The notes beneath the pieces are model-generated. The model was not told the origin of the DNA, made no database searches, and saw only the letters and a list, made by a program, of their open reading frames with translations. Shown piece by piece: positions 6,809-14,773 of a stretch of DNA of 42,356 nt. A program made the translations under genes and the position numbers. Numbering within the stretch: the stretch's first letter is position 1; every line of letters begins with the position of its first letter. This DNA is from CAZGOM01 sp964542875 (lineage in GTDB: Bacteria; Planctomycetota; Phycisphaerae; Phycisphaerales; Phycisphaeraceae), in NCBI GenBank assembly GCA_964542875.1, contig CAZIWA010000038.1, positions 1 to 42,356 of the forward strand, given 5' to 3'.

Positions 6809-7243
6809 TCAGGTCGATACTGGCCCATCAAGGCCAGGCACCGGAGCCAGTTTGAACCGGCCCTGCACGGCCACTTGGCCATCGACGCTGCCAACACCGT
6901 TGCAGTCCCAGCCCGAGGCATCTTTGCCCCGCAGCGTGACTTCCACTTTCAACGCCTGTCCCGGCCGCACCATATTGCCGTAACGCAAGTTACGCACTTC
7001 GGTAACAGCCAGCGGCACGGACGCCCCTGCCATGAGTCTGGCCGCTTGCACCAGCGTTTCCAGCATCATCACACCAGGCAGCACCGGAAACCCGGGAAAG
7101 TGGTCCCCAAGGTATTCCTCAGCGTTGGTCACGCATTTGATAGCCACAACCTTCTGGTCGCTCTGCTCAAGCACACGGTCTATCAATTCAAAACGCAACG
7201 CCGACTCCTGGTCGTTCCACCGGGGAAACGTAGTGCAAATCAT
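6809..7243 (-). CDS. FabZ-like 3-hydroxyacyl-ACP dehydratase (hotdog fold)
   Basis: A 144-residue hotdog protein of normal FabZ length if translation begins at the ATG at 7243. The open frame extends upstream to 7405, but that part overlaps the divergent galK start and has no family similarity. DHFPGFPVLPGVMMLETLVQAA (47-68) is the canonical active-site helix, with His48 and Glu62 as the catalytic pair. It is the first gene of the dehydratase, carrier protein, dehydratase set. In PVC genomes such sets often adjoin ketosynthases of fatty acid or lipid synthesis, but none is present here. Either it supports general fatty acid elongation, or it makes a special acyl chain with enzymes encoded elsewhere. 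Confidence 0.82.
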   Translation of the reverse strand: MICTTFPRWNDQESALRFELIDRVLEQSDQKVVAIKCVTNAEEYLGDHFPGFPVLPGVMMLETLVQAARLMAGASVPLAVTEVRNLRYGNMVRPGQALKVEVTLRGKDASGWDCNGVGSVDGQVAVQGRFKLAPVPGLDGPVST

Positions 7244-7403
7244 ACTCAAAATGAACAAAGAGGCCAAATCTGCTCGAAACCCACTCGAAACACCAATCGC
7301 CCACGCACCAGGTTGTCGGGCACAGGAATCCATCGTTAAGGACGAGAATCCCTCCTCTCCCATTCCCCCGTTAGAATGTCGGCCCGCTAACCGGAGCCCC
7401 CCC

Positions 7404-8567
7404 ATGACCGCTAAAGTCCCTCAAAACCTTGTTGACACTTTCGCCAGACACTTCTCTGCCCAGCCCACCCTTGCCGCCAGCGCGCCCGGCCGCGTAAACC
7501 TCATCGGCGAGCATACAGACTATAACGACGGCTACGTCCTCCCCATGGCCATTGAGCGCCGGACTTACGCTCTGGCCCGTCCCGTCCCCGGCAGCACCAT
7601 CACTCTGGTGAGCACCAACCAGCCAGACCCCGCCACCTTCACCGCAGACGCCGCCCTGGCCCCCGCCACCCCCAAATGGGCCAACTACGTCAAAGGCGTC
7701 TTCGCCGGCTTCGTCGCCCGCGGCATCAAGCCCATCGGCCTCCAGATTCTCGTCTCCTCCGATGTCCCCCTCGGCGGCGGTCTCTCCTCCTCCGCCTCCC
7801 TCGAAGTGGCCACTGCCACCCTCATCGAACAAATCATCCAGCAAACCCTCACCGGTCCTGAAAAAGCGCTCCTGTGCCAAAAGGCCGAGCACACCTTCGC
7901 CTTCATGCCCTGCGGCATCATGGATCAGTTCATCAGCACCATGGGCCAGGAAGGCCGCGCCATGCTCCTGGACTGCCGCTCCCTCGTCGCCCGCCAGGTC
8001 CCCCTGGACGACCCCAACATCGCCGTCCTCATCGCCAACTCCAACGTCAAGCATGAGCTCACCGGCAGCGAATACCCCGATCGCCGGGCCGCCTGTGAAG
8101 GCGCCGCCAAGGCGCTGGGCGTCAAAGCCCTGCGTGATGTCACTTACGAACAACTCCTGGCCAATAAATCCAAGCTGACGGACCTCCAGTTCAAACGCGC
8201 CCGCCACATCGTCACCGAAATCACTCGGACCGCCGCCGCCGCCGATGCTGGCAACGCCCGCGACTGGTCCCTCTTCGGCAAGCTCATGGTCCAAAGCCAC
8301 CTCTCCATGCGCGATGACTTTGAAATCAGCATCCCGGAAATCGACAAACTCGTCGATATCGCCCTCTCCCTCCAGCAGGACAACCTCGTCTACGGCTCTC
8401 GCCTCACCGGCGGCGGCTTCGGCGGCTGCACCGTCACACTCATCCGCGCAGACAAAGCCGACCAGATCGCCGGCCACATCTCCGCAGGCTACAAAAAAGC
8501 CGTCGGCAAAGACGCCACCCTCTTCATCAGCCGCCCCGCCCAGGGCGCAAGGCCCGAAAGCATCTGA
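7404..8567 (+). CDS. galK: Galactokinase
   Basis: A 387-residue GHMP-family kinase that phosphorylates alpha-D-galactose at C1 with ATP, the entry step of the Leloir pathway. The galactokinase signature GRVNLIGEHTDYNDGYVLP spans 29-47. The ATP-binding loop PLGGGLSSSASLEVA spans 122-136. MDQFISTMGQ (about 175) contains the catalytic Asp region. The third GHMP motif SRLTGGGFGGCTV is near 333-345. Although the frame is open from 7032, the ATG at 7404 starts the conserved protein and has CCGGAG nearby. It is divergent from the dehydratase gene at 7243. No galT, galE or transporter is adjacent. A 13-bp hairpin at 8601-8632 may end its transcript. Confidence 0.95.
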   Translation: MTAKVPQNLVDTFARHFSAQPTLAASAPGRVNLIGEHTDYNDGYVLPMAIERRTYALARPVPGSTITLVSTNQPDPATFTADAALAPATPKWANYVKGVFAGFVARGIKPIGLQILVSSDVPLGGGLSSSASLEVATATLIEQIIQQTLTGPEKALLCQKAEHTFAFMPCGIMDQFISTMGQEGRAMLLDCRSLVARQVPLDDPNIAVLIANSNVKHELTGSEYPDRRAACEGAAKALGVKALRDVTYEQLLANKSKLTDLQFKRARHIVTEITRTAAAADAGNARDWSLFGKLMVQSHLSMRDDFEISIPEIDKLVDIALSLQQDNLVYGSRLTGGGFGGCTVTLIRADKADQIAGHISAGYKKAVGKDATLFISRPAQGARPESI

Positions 8568-8600
8568 CGCACCAGCGCCGGCACTTTCGCCCGGGTGGCA

Positions 8601-8632
8601 GTGTGATCGGAGTCACAACACTCCGATCACAC
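8601..8632. terminator. Perfect 13-bp hairpin downstream of galK
   Basis: GTGTGATCGGAGT (8601-8613) is followed by a CACAAC loop (8614-8619) and its exact reverse complement (8620-8632). The distance from the galK stop (34 bases) suits a terminator. The downstream sequence TCCTCTC is pyrimidine-rich but lacks a true T-run, so termination by this hairpin is only likely. The remainder of 8568-8741 shows GATAACCC repeated twice near 8703-8718. Confidence 0.55.
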
Positions 8633-8741
8633 TCCTCTCAAAACCCAAACGGTTTATGATCCATCACCCCCAACCCTCACAGTGCGCTCAGTGATGGATT
8701 CGCGATAACCCGATAACCCGGGCGCAATAGGCGACACTCCC

Positions 8742-9605
8742 ATGCCCAACCAGACCCACGTCTACCTCAACGGCAAAATCCTCCCCCGGTCCCAGGCCCA
8801 CCTCGACATCGAAGACCGCGCCGCACTCTTCGCCGATGGCGTCTATGAAGTCGTCAAATGCTTCAACAACCATGCCCGCGCCATGGACCGTCACGTCAAG
8901 CGGCTCTCCAACAGCCTCGCCGCCATCCAGATCGCCGAAACCGACCACGTTAAAAACCTCCCCCACGCCAGCATGGAGCTTCTGAAGCTCAACAACACGC
9001 CAAACGCCAAGCTCTACTGGCAAGTCTCCCGCGGCGTTGCTCCGCGCGACCATCTTTACCCCGTTAACGTGCCCCCTACCGTCCTGGCCATCGCCTACCC
9101 CACGCCCGCTTTTGTGGAGTCCACCGCGCCCAAGGAAGTCGCCTGCATCCTCCATCCCGACGAGCGCTGGGGCCGCTGCGATATCAAATCCCTCATGCTT
9201 CTGCCCAACGTCATCGCCAAGAACAAAGCCCAGGCGGCCGGCGCCGACGAAGCCATCCTTCACAAAAACGGCAATGTCACCGAAGGCACCTCTTCAAGCC
9301 TCTTCATCGTCCGCAGAGGCGTCATCGTCACCCACCCCTGCGATCCTGACATTCTCCCCGGCGTCACCCGCTCCCTCCTGCTGGAAGCCGCCCAGGCCCA
9401 GGGCATCCAGATCGATGTCCGCCACTACAACATCCACGAACTCCTCACCGCCGACGAAGTCTTCCTCTCCGTCACCACCGCGAACATCAAATCCGTCGTC
9501 ACCATCGACGGCAAAACCATCGCCTCCGGCAAAGCCGGCCCCGTCGCCACATCTCTTTTCCAGGCCTTAAACGCCATCGACAAGCGCGACTGCAAAATCC
9601 CGTAA
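8742..9605 (+). CDS. Class IV PLP aminotransferase, probable D-amino-acid transaminase
   Basis: A 287-residue fold-type IV pyridoxal-phosphate aminotransferase. The N-terminal VYLNGKILPRSQAHLDIEDR and FADGVYEVVKCFN (30-42) are typical of D-alanine transaminase. GRCDIKSLMLLPNV places the PLP-binding lysine at Lys149. NVTEGTSSSLFIV contains Glu181, which contacts the cofactor pyridine nitrogen. The expected reaction is exchange of amino groups between D-amino acids and 2-oxo acids, for example supplying D-glutamate. Branched-chain aminotransferase is the main alternative, but length and the ADGVYEV block favour the D-amino-acid type. It starts at ATG 8742 with no Shine-Dalgarno and is probably a single-gene unit between galK and the SGNH hydrolase gene. 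Confidence 0.82.
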   Translation: MPNQTHVYLNGKILPRSQAHLDIEDRAALFADGVYEVVKCFNNHARAMDRHVKRLSNSLAAIQIAETDHVKNLPHASMELLKLNNTPNAKLYWQVSRGVAPRDHLYPVNVPPTVLAIAYPTPAFVESTAPKEVACILHPDERWGRCDIKSLMLLPNVIAKNKAQAAGADEAILHKNGNVTEGTSSSLFIVRRGVIVTHPCDPDILPGVTRSLLLEAAQAQGIQIDVRHYNIHELLTADEVFLSVTTANIKSVVTIDGKTIASGKAGPVATSLFQALNAIDKRDCKIP

Positions 9606-9686
9606 AACCACATCGGATACCGGCTTCCCCAACCGCCCAGGCCCCATACCTTCGGATAAAGTCCTTCTGGCCTCCTGCTGTCGTCA

Positions 9687-9714
9687 TCCCTCTGACCAGC
9701 CCCCGGACCCTACC
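9687..9714. repeat. Solo C-rich heptad arm upstream of the SGNH gene
   Basis: TCCCTCTGACCAG (9687-9699) runs into the 7-bp units CAGCCCC and CGGACCC. This is the same junction and period as the right arms at 2386-2423 and 6274-6311, but without a visible G-rich left arm. It ends five bases before the ATG of the next gene, so it forms that gene's leader. Confidence 0.65.
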
Positions 9715-9718
9715 TTCC

Positions 9719-10373
9719 ATGAGCAACAACCTCGACCCCAAAGCCCCCGCCCCCGTCGCAGACCCCTTCATCGTCGTCGTCTGGGGCGATTCCATCGCCG
9801 CCGCCGGCTGGCCCGACCGCTCTGAATTCGTCCACAACGTCTGCGTCAACGCCGGCCGTCCCGTGAAGGTCATCAACATGGGCGTCGGCGGCATGCCCGC
9901 CGCCACCGCCAAAACACAATTCCAGGAACGCGTCGCCCGCCACGAGCCGGACCTGGTTCTCATCCAGTTCGGCTTTAACGACCTGCGCTCCGACGGAAAA
10001 CGTCCAAACGGCCTCCCCTTGAGCACCCTCGAAGAGTTCAACGCCCACATTCAGGAAATGGTCAAGCGCTGCCGCGAAGAGCTCCACGCCCGCGTCGTCG
10101 TCCTGGGCAATCATCGCCCCAGGAGCGTTCTCCGCCTCCTCTCGGGCCTCAGCTACTCCGACACCGCCGCGCTCTACCGCGAAGAGTCACGCAAGGCCGC
10201 GCACGCCCAGGGCGTGCGCTACATCGACATGTCCGTTGAAACCATCGCAGGCGGCCTCCCCTGGACCGACGTCGTCAACGAAGACGGCGTCCACCTCTCT
10301 CCCGCCGGCATCAACACCTATGCCGGTATCGCCTCCAACATCTACATGGACGAAATCCGCGCCGCCAACGCCG
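9719..10373 (+). CDS. SGNH/GDSL hydrolase, 3' end lost in the assembly gap
   Basis: At least 218 residues of an SGNH hydrolase are visible before the N run. All four blocks are present: GDSI with nucleophile Ser25, NMGVGG (53-58), FGFND with Asn87, and the late block DGVHLSPAG (189-197) with the catalytic Asp/His pair. Such enzymes are esterases or lipases with a flavodoxin-like fold. No signal peptide is seen, so it is probably cytoplasmic. By position of the DxxH motif the protein is nearly complete at the gap. The sequence directly after the gap (10476-10505) ends in a short frame ADGKNITHP and stop, which could be the end of this or another gene. Confidence 0.82.
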
Positions 10374-10473
10374 NNNNNNNNNNNNNNNNNNNNNNNNNNN
10401 NNNNNNNNNNNNNNNNNNNNNNNNNNNNNNNNNNNNNNNNNNNNNNNNNNNNNNNNNNNNNNNNNNNNNNNNN
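10374..10473. other. Assembly gap (100 N)
   Basis: Exactly 100 N, the usual placeholder for a gap of unknown length. Translations running through it have no meaning, and neighbourhood arguments should not be made across it. Confidence 0.99.
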
Positions 10474-10898
10474 TCGCCGACGGGAAAAACATCACACATC
10501 CTTGAATCTTTTTGCTCACCTATATTTCTCTTGCACCCGCTTCGGCAAAGTTAGACAATAACTGCAATAAACAAAAAGCGACCTCACCGCTCGACACGAC
10601 CCGAGCCTGTCTGCAAAACACGTCCAGGAGCCGAAAAAATCACGCCTTTCGTGCAATCGCACAACGTCCGAGCTCGTTGAAAAGAATCACAGGAAAAAGT
10701 TGAAGCGCCAGACAAGACCTCTGGCCTTCACGCCGCAAACCGCCGCGTCGATTCCAAGGTCTTTCTAATCCGTATCTCGGCTGACCCACGTTCGTGCGTC
10801 ACATCTGTTCAGCCGGATCAATCACAAGGCTATTGAGCGCCACGCCCGAGCCCAATGCCGGTCGTAAGCACACCCTACTCTTTCCAGAGGGCCGAGCC
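10474..10898. other. 425-bp spacer with no recognised gene
   Basis: From the gap to the next start codon I see no convincing coding frame, tRNA or strong hairpin. It is less GC-rich than the surroundings, and the short open frames (for example 10512-10703) have no domain or ribosome-binding site. AGAGGGC just before 10899 is a possible Shine-Dalgarno for the next gene. Confidence 0.5.
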
Positions 10899-11180
10899 AT
10901 GAATCCCGATCAAGCTGTCAAGAAAATCCAAAGCGAAGGTTTCGTCTCCTACGAGCGCACCTGGACCCTGGGCCACTCCATCGCCGCGGGCGTCCCAAAC
11001 CACGAGCCCAAATCTTCGATCTCCAACTTCAGCTACCTGCTCTACCTGTACCCCTCAGGCGAGCACTGGCACATCATCGACTTCTCTCACCAGCCCATCG
11101 ATGATGTCCCCTGCGAAACACTCGACGAAGCCGTTGAGCGAGCCCTTGAGTCCCTGCGCTCAAGATGCCCGGTAAGTTGA
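10899..11180 (+). CDS. Small protein of unknown function
   Basis: A 93-residue, soluble, acidic to neutral protein that I do not recognise. It begins MNPDQAVKKIQSEGF and has an aromatic centre (SYLLYLYPSGEHWHIIDF, about 48-65) followed by a helical end (ETLDEAVERALESL). The pattern suggests a small alpha/beta domain. Translation probably starts at ATG 10899, which has AGAGG upstream. The frame is open to 10794, but the extension looks non-coding. There is no signal peptide or transmembrane segment. Neighbours are an assembly gap and a convergent exported protein, which give no functional hint. An immunity-protein-like or DUF domain is possible but not shown. Confidence 0.55.
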   Translation: MNPDQAVKKIQSEGFVSYERTWTLGHSIAAGVPNHEPKSSISNFSYLLYLYPSGEHWHIIDFSHQPIDDVPCETLDEAVERALESLRSRCPVS

Positions 11181-11287
11181 CCGATAAATAAATCCAAGCG
11201 ACACGAATGCCTCATTTTATTGCGCATGGCGACGGGTTCATTCTGTCTTCAATTTATAAATTTAAAATTACAATTTATAAATTCCTC

Positions 11288-11914
11288 TCACCTCTGAATC
11301 GGCTCAGGATCAGGCGCCAGCCCCTTGGCGATGCGCCGATTCCTCAGCGCCTTCATTCCTTCCCCCACCAGCGCCTGGCGCTGCGGATTGCCGGATTCGA
11401 TCTGCTTCTGGATATACGACCGCGCCTCCGCCAGATCCTTATCCCGCTTGGCTTGCCGCTCGGCCTTTTGCTGGTCGGTCATCGGCGGAGCCTTCGCCTG
11501 CGCTTCCTTGGCCTTTTGCGTCATGCTTTCCTGCGCCTTGATGATCTGATCCAAAATCAGGTTCCGCGCCAGCTCGTTGAGCTGTGCGAACGACTTCGCC
11601 TGCGTCATCATCATTTCCGCGCCCGCCTCCTGCGCCGCGGCCCGGCCCTCGGGCTTGTCGCGCATGGCCCTCATGTAGGCCCTGCGCTCTTCCATCGGCA
11701 TCTTTTCAAACAGCTTGCGTGAAGTCTCCAGGTATTCCTTGCGACGGTCGTCCGGCAACCGTTTAAACGCCGGTGAGCCAATCACCTTCACGGCTTCGTC
11801 GACGTTGGTGGGCAGCCCCGGCAGCCGGTAATACCTGTCGTACCACCACCACCCTCCGGCCAGCGAGCACACCGCTAAAACCAGCACCAAACCCGTCAAT
11901 ATCTTCTTTTTCAT
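11288..11914 (-). CDS. Exported/membrane-anchored helical protein of unknown function
   Basis: A 208-residue protein with a single N-terminal hydrophobic segment (MKKKILTGLVLVLAVCSLAGGWWWYDRYY), either an uncleaved anchor or a signal. The rest is predicted to be almost wholly helical and rich in Lys, Glu, Ala and Gln, with Met-rich stretches (EKMPMEERRAYMRAM, EMMMTQAK) and likely coiled-coil segments between about 110 and 180. It starts 11 bases after the stop of the pseudopilin gene 11926-12546 and is therefore its operon partner. A structural or assembly role with that pseudopilin is inferred from position only. Codons mostly end in G, as in other minus-strand genes. Confidence 0.65.
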   Translation of the reverse strand: MKKKILTGLVLVLAVCSLAGGWWWYDRYYRLPGLPTNVDEAVKVIGSPAFKRLPDDRRKEYLETSRKLFEKMPMEERRAYMRAMRDKPEGRAAAQEAGAEMMMTQAKSFAQLNELARNLILDQIIKAQESMTQKAKEAQAKAPPMTDQQKAERQAKRDKDLAEARSYIQKQIESGNPQRQALVGEGMKALRNRRIAKGLAPDPEPIQR

Positions 11915-11925
11915 CGCATCGCTTC

Positions 11926-12546
11926 CTAAGGTGCCACCGCGCTGAAATTCCCCACATGCCCATCGGCGAACAACAAATTCCGCACGTCATGAAACGCCTG
12001 CACCGTGATGGTTTTATCGCCTTCCAGGTCAAATGTACCCAGGTCAAAATCCCGGCTCACCACCACTTCCGAAAGCGGGATATTGAAAAACTTCACCGGA
12101 AACCATTGCTCGAGAATCACACCCGATACTTCCGACTGGTACATGTAGCTTGTCCCCGCAAGACCAAACACCTGCTTATCGCCAGGGCACTTAAACACCT
12201 TGGAAGTCTCACCGCTCCCGCCATCCAAATAGTTTGATAGCCTCGACGCCAGCGTCGGGTCCGAGTCCGACGACAGGAACGGCGGCGGCATGTACCTCGC
12301 CCGCGGCATCTGCCCCTTGTAGTCCATCCGATACGCTTCCACTGCGATCCCGATCTGCTTGAGATTCGCCCCGCAGGATGTCTTCACCGCCCGGTCGCGC
12401 GCCCGCGCGATCGCCGGCAGACTCAGCCCCACCAGAATCCCGATCACGCCGATCACCAGCAATACTTCAATCAGCGAAAATCCAGGCCGCCCTCGCGCAG
12501 TTCGGGTCTGAGTCATGCCCTGATTCGCAATGTCATACCAAAACAT
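11926..12546 (-). CDS. Pseudopilin-like protein (prepilin N-terminal methylation motif, H-X9-DG type)
   Basis: A 206-residue protein with the type IV prepilin signature GFSLIEVLLVIGVIGILVG near 22-40, which gives a peptidase site after Gly22, Glu at mature position 5 and a hydrophobic helix. The middle has CGANLKQIGIAVEAYRMDYKG, typical of the large PVC pseudopilin family, and the end carries FHDVRNLLFADGHVG, the H-X9-DG type motif of these proteins. ATG 12546 has AAGGGA seven bases upstream. A second ATG at 12516 is possible. Such proteins are processed by PilD-type peptidase and assemble in type II secretion-like or pilus-like structures at the cell envelope. It is divergent from another pseudopilin at 13108. 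Confidence 0.85.
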   Translation of the reverse strand: MFWYDIANQGMTQTRTARGRPGFSLIEVLLVIGVIGILVGLSLPAIARARDRAVKTSCGANLKQIGIAVEAYRMDYKGQMPRARYMPPPFLSSDSDPTLASRLSNYLDGGSGETSKVFKCPGDKQVFGLAGTSYMYQSEVSGVILEQWFPVKFFNIPLSEVVVSRDFDLGTFDLEGDKTITVQAFHDVRNLLFADGHVGNFSAVAP

Positions 12547-13107
12547 GCGTCAGTCCCTTCATGTAGACATGTTCATAAGGCTTGCAACAAGGCAACTATA
12601 GCGTCATTCCCCCGCCTGGGCATACGGACTTACCCGACGGGGTAATCAGGCGAACAATAATGTCGTGCAAATATTGCCATCATTTGTAGTTTTTTCTTGA
12701 TTTACCCCTTGCGTCAGTCACAGCAGCCTCCTAAGGTGAGAATAGAGATAGAGGAAAAGACCCTCGCCAAGGCCTTCGAAACAAGGGCCGTCCGTCTAAA
12801 ACCTCTGACTCTGACAACCCGCTCTGAATCGTGTCCGGCCCAAAAGGAAGAGAGTCCCCCAGGACCGGTCACGAAGTCGGAGATAGCCAAGGGTGCTTAA
12901 CGCAGTGATGAGTCCCCTTAGCCCGCAATAGTATCACTGCTCGATTCTTAACCGAACGTTTGTGGCCCGCTTTTCGCGTGTTGGATGTGGCACGCCCAAA
13001 AGCAATCCCCCTGAGCAAGGGGGTAAGCGGTCTCCTTGGTCCAAAAGACCAGCCAGACCCCACAAGCCTTCTCAAGCGACCCCATGACGGATCAATTGGA
13101 GGGACAT
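12547..13107. promoter_or_regulatory. 561-bp gene-free region between divergent pseudopilins, hairpin-rich
   Basis: No convincing gene, but many inverted repeats. TTACCC/GGGTAA lies at 12630-12645. CAGTGAT (12903-12909) pairs with ATCACTG (12933-12939). CTTTTCGCGTG (12970-12980) pairs with CACGCCCAAAAG (12991-13002). CCCCC/GGGGG flanks GAGCAA with an extra T at 13007-13023. The last three lie in the likely 5' leader of the plus-strand gene, which starts behind GGAGGG at 13098-13103. I cannot match them to a known riboswitch class. An AT-richer segment (about 12650-12705) is the probable site of the promoters. Confidence 0.5.
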
Positions 13108-14136
13108 ATGAAGTGCAACCGCCAAAACAAGTCGCAGGCAAAGGTTCAACCCCGGGCTCCCAAAGCCTTCACCCTCATGGAAACCTTGGTGGTTATCGCC
13201 ATTATCTGTACCACCATGGCGCTTCTTGTCCCCTCCGCCATGCGCACCCGTGAGGTCGCACTCTCGGCGGTCTGCAAATCCAACCTCAAGGCCATCGGTG
13301 TCGGCGACACCCTCTACATGCAGGCCCACAACGACTGGATGGTCACCATGGGCAACTGGTACTACCCCAGCCCCTCAGGCGGCTCCAATCACCTCATCCG
13401 CTCCGACGAACCCTCCATCTATCAAGACCTCTGGGCCGCTGGCAACCGCTGGTGCCCCACCCTCAAAATGGGCACCGGATACATGGCCAGCAACGCCACC
13501 ATCAAACCCGTGATGCCCGCACCCGCACCAGCCCCCACCGTCCCCGCTGCCGCGGCATTCGCAGTCGCCACTCCCCCCGCCCCCATTGCTCCGGCCGCAG
13601 ACCCCGTGCCGGACTTCGTCTGGTCCCCCATCAACTACACCAAGTACACCACCTTCGGTTACGCCCGCCCCGCGCTGGACGAAACCATCACCCAGCACTA
13701 CCCCGCACGCCGGCTCTTTAAGGAAACCACCAACTACCAAAACCCCCGCTTCTGGCCCACCTACGTGAAAATGAACTACAACGGCGACGCCGTCTCCCCC
13801 TACATGACCGTCAACTACCGCACCGAAGACACCCGCCCCATGGCCGTTGACTTCATCTGCAGCCCCTCCTCCACCAAACACATCACCGCGCACAACGGCA
13901 TCATCGGCAAAACCAACGGCGCCTGGCCCGGCGACCCCGCAGGCGCAAACGCCGTCTGGCTCGACGGCAGCGTCAAGTGGTACGCCTTCCCCGGCAAGAG
14001 CAAGAGCTACAGCAACTCCAAGCAGGTGGCCATCGGCGTCTCCGCCACCCCCATCCCCGGCCCCGTACCCGAAGAAGCCTTCACCCTCGACGGCGGCGGC
14101 TACAGCTACTACTACCCCTCCCGCCGCGCTCACTAA
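13108..14136 (+). CDS. Pseudopilin-like protein with a Pro/Ala-rich insertion
   Basis: A 342-residue protein with a prepilin segment AFTLMETLVVIAIICTTMA near residues 20-38 (Glu at mature position 5). VCKSNLKAIGVGDTLYMQ follows, then a long globular region and a terminal ANAVWLDGSVKW of the H-X9-DG type. About residues 135-170 form an unusual Pro/Ala/Val-rich linker (APAPAPTVPAAAAFAVATPP) splitting the globular domain. ATG 13108 is chosen because GGAGGG lies just upstream. ATGs at 13084 and 13036 lack this. The end is Tyr- and Gly-rich (GGGYSYYYPS). It should be exported and anchored or assembled in an envelope pseudopilus. A strong terminator follows at 14158-14191. Confidence 0.85.
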   Translation: MKCNRQNKSQAKVQPRAPKAFTLMETLVVIAIICTTMALLVPSAMRTREVALSAVCKSNLKAIGVGDTLYMQAHNDWMVTMGNWYYPSPSGGSNHLIRSDEPSIYQDLWAAGNRWCPTLKMGTGYMASNATIKPVMPAPAPAPTVPAAAAFAVATPPAPIAPAADPVPDFVWSPINYTKYTTFGYARPALDETITQHYPARRLFKETTNYQNPRFWPTYVKMNYNGDAVSPYMTVNYRTEDTRPMAVDFICSPSSTKHITAHNGIIGKTNGAWPGDPAGANAVWLDGSVKWYAFPGKSKSYSNSKQVAIGVSATPIPGPVPEEAFTLDGGGYSYYYPSRRAH

Positions 14137-14157
14137 AACCCCTCCTCATCCAATCGC

Positions 14158-14191
14158 AAACTCCGCAGGCCCAGGCCTGCGGAGTTTTTTT
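14158..14191 (+). terminator. Rho-independent terminator after the pseudopilin gene
   Basis: CTCCGCAGGC (14161-14170), loop CCAG, and the exact complement GCCTGCGGAG (14175-14184), preceded by AAA and followed by seven T. This is the clearest intrinsic terminator in the window, 21 bases after the stop codon at 14136. Confidence 0.9.
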
Positions 14192-14263
14192 ATGCCTCCT
14201 GCCCCTTTGCCCACGCCCCCAAACCGGATATGTTGAAAGCTCGACCCACCGAAAGGCCACCTC

Positions 14264-14665
14264 ATGTCCGATGAAACCGCACCCAAGCCGTCCAAGCCCA
14301 TCCTCTGGATCAGCTATGTCCTCAGCGCCCTCCCCGTCCTGATGCTGGCCATGGGCTCCGTCATGAGCTTCCTCAAACCCCCGGAAGCACTCAAAGGCAT
14401 GGAACATCTCGGCTGGCCCGAACACCTCAGCACCCCCATCGGCATCGTCAACGCCATCTGCACCCTCCTCTACGTCATCCCCCAGACGGCCATTCTCGGT
14501 GCCATCCTCCTCACCGGATACCTCGGCGGCGCCGTCGCCACCCACCTCCGCGTCGGCGATCCACTCATCCAGGTCCTCTTCCCCGTCATCTTCGGGGTCA
14601 TCATCTGGCTCGCCCTCTTCCTCCGTGAACCCCGCCTCCGCAAGCTCGTCCCCATCCGCCGCTGA
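14264..14665 (+). CDS. DoxX-like integral membrane protein
   Basis: A 133-residue membrane protein with four predicted hydrophobic helices (about 12-33, 58-75, 76-95 and 100-120). The layout PILWISYVLSALPVLMLAMGS, then FLKPPEALKGMEHLGWPE, then IGIVNAICTLLYVIPQTAILG and GYLGGAVATHLRVGDP is typical of the DoxX-like family (DoxX_2). The conserved GYLGGAVATHLR block is the best marker. The function of this family is mostly unknown, with suggested links to redox or small-molecule stress. ATG 14264 has GAAAGG upstream. It stands alone, convergent with the large gene ending at 14774. Confidence 0.85.
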   Translation: MSDETAPKPSKPILWISYVLSALPVLMLAMGSVMSFLKPPEALKGMEHLGWPEHLSTPIGIVNAICTLLYVIPQTAILGAILLTGYLGGAVATHLRVGDPLIQVLFPVIFGVIIWLALFLREPRLRKLVPIRR

Positions 14666-14773
14666 AAACCCACAACGCCATTCCCACTCGGGAATTATCC
14701 CCCCACCCGGCAAACCCGGGCGCGGGGAAAGTCAGCAAATGCCTTTGCCCGCACCCGGCCCGCTGCATCCAAG

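Noticed and set aside
2315..9714. Heptad repeats as a CRISPR array
   Set aside because: The units are 7 bp without unique spacers, and no cas gene is present.
10474..10561. Continuation of the SGNH hydrolase past the N run
   Set aside because: The gap length is arbitrary, so the frame across it cannot be trusted.
12900..12940. TGATGAGTCCCC resembling a hammerhead ribozyme core
   Set aside because: The conserved GAAA partner and the three-stem arrangement are missing.
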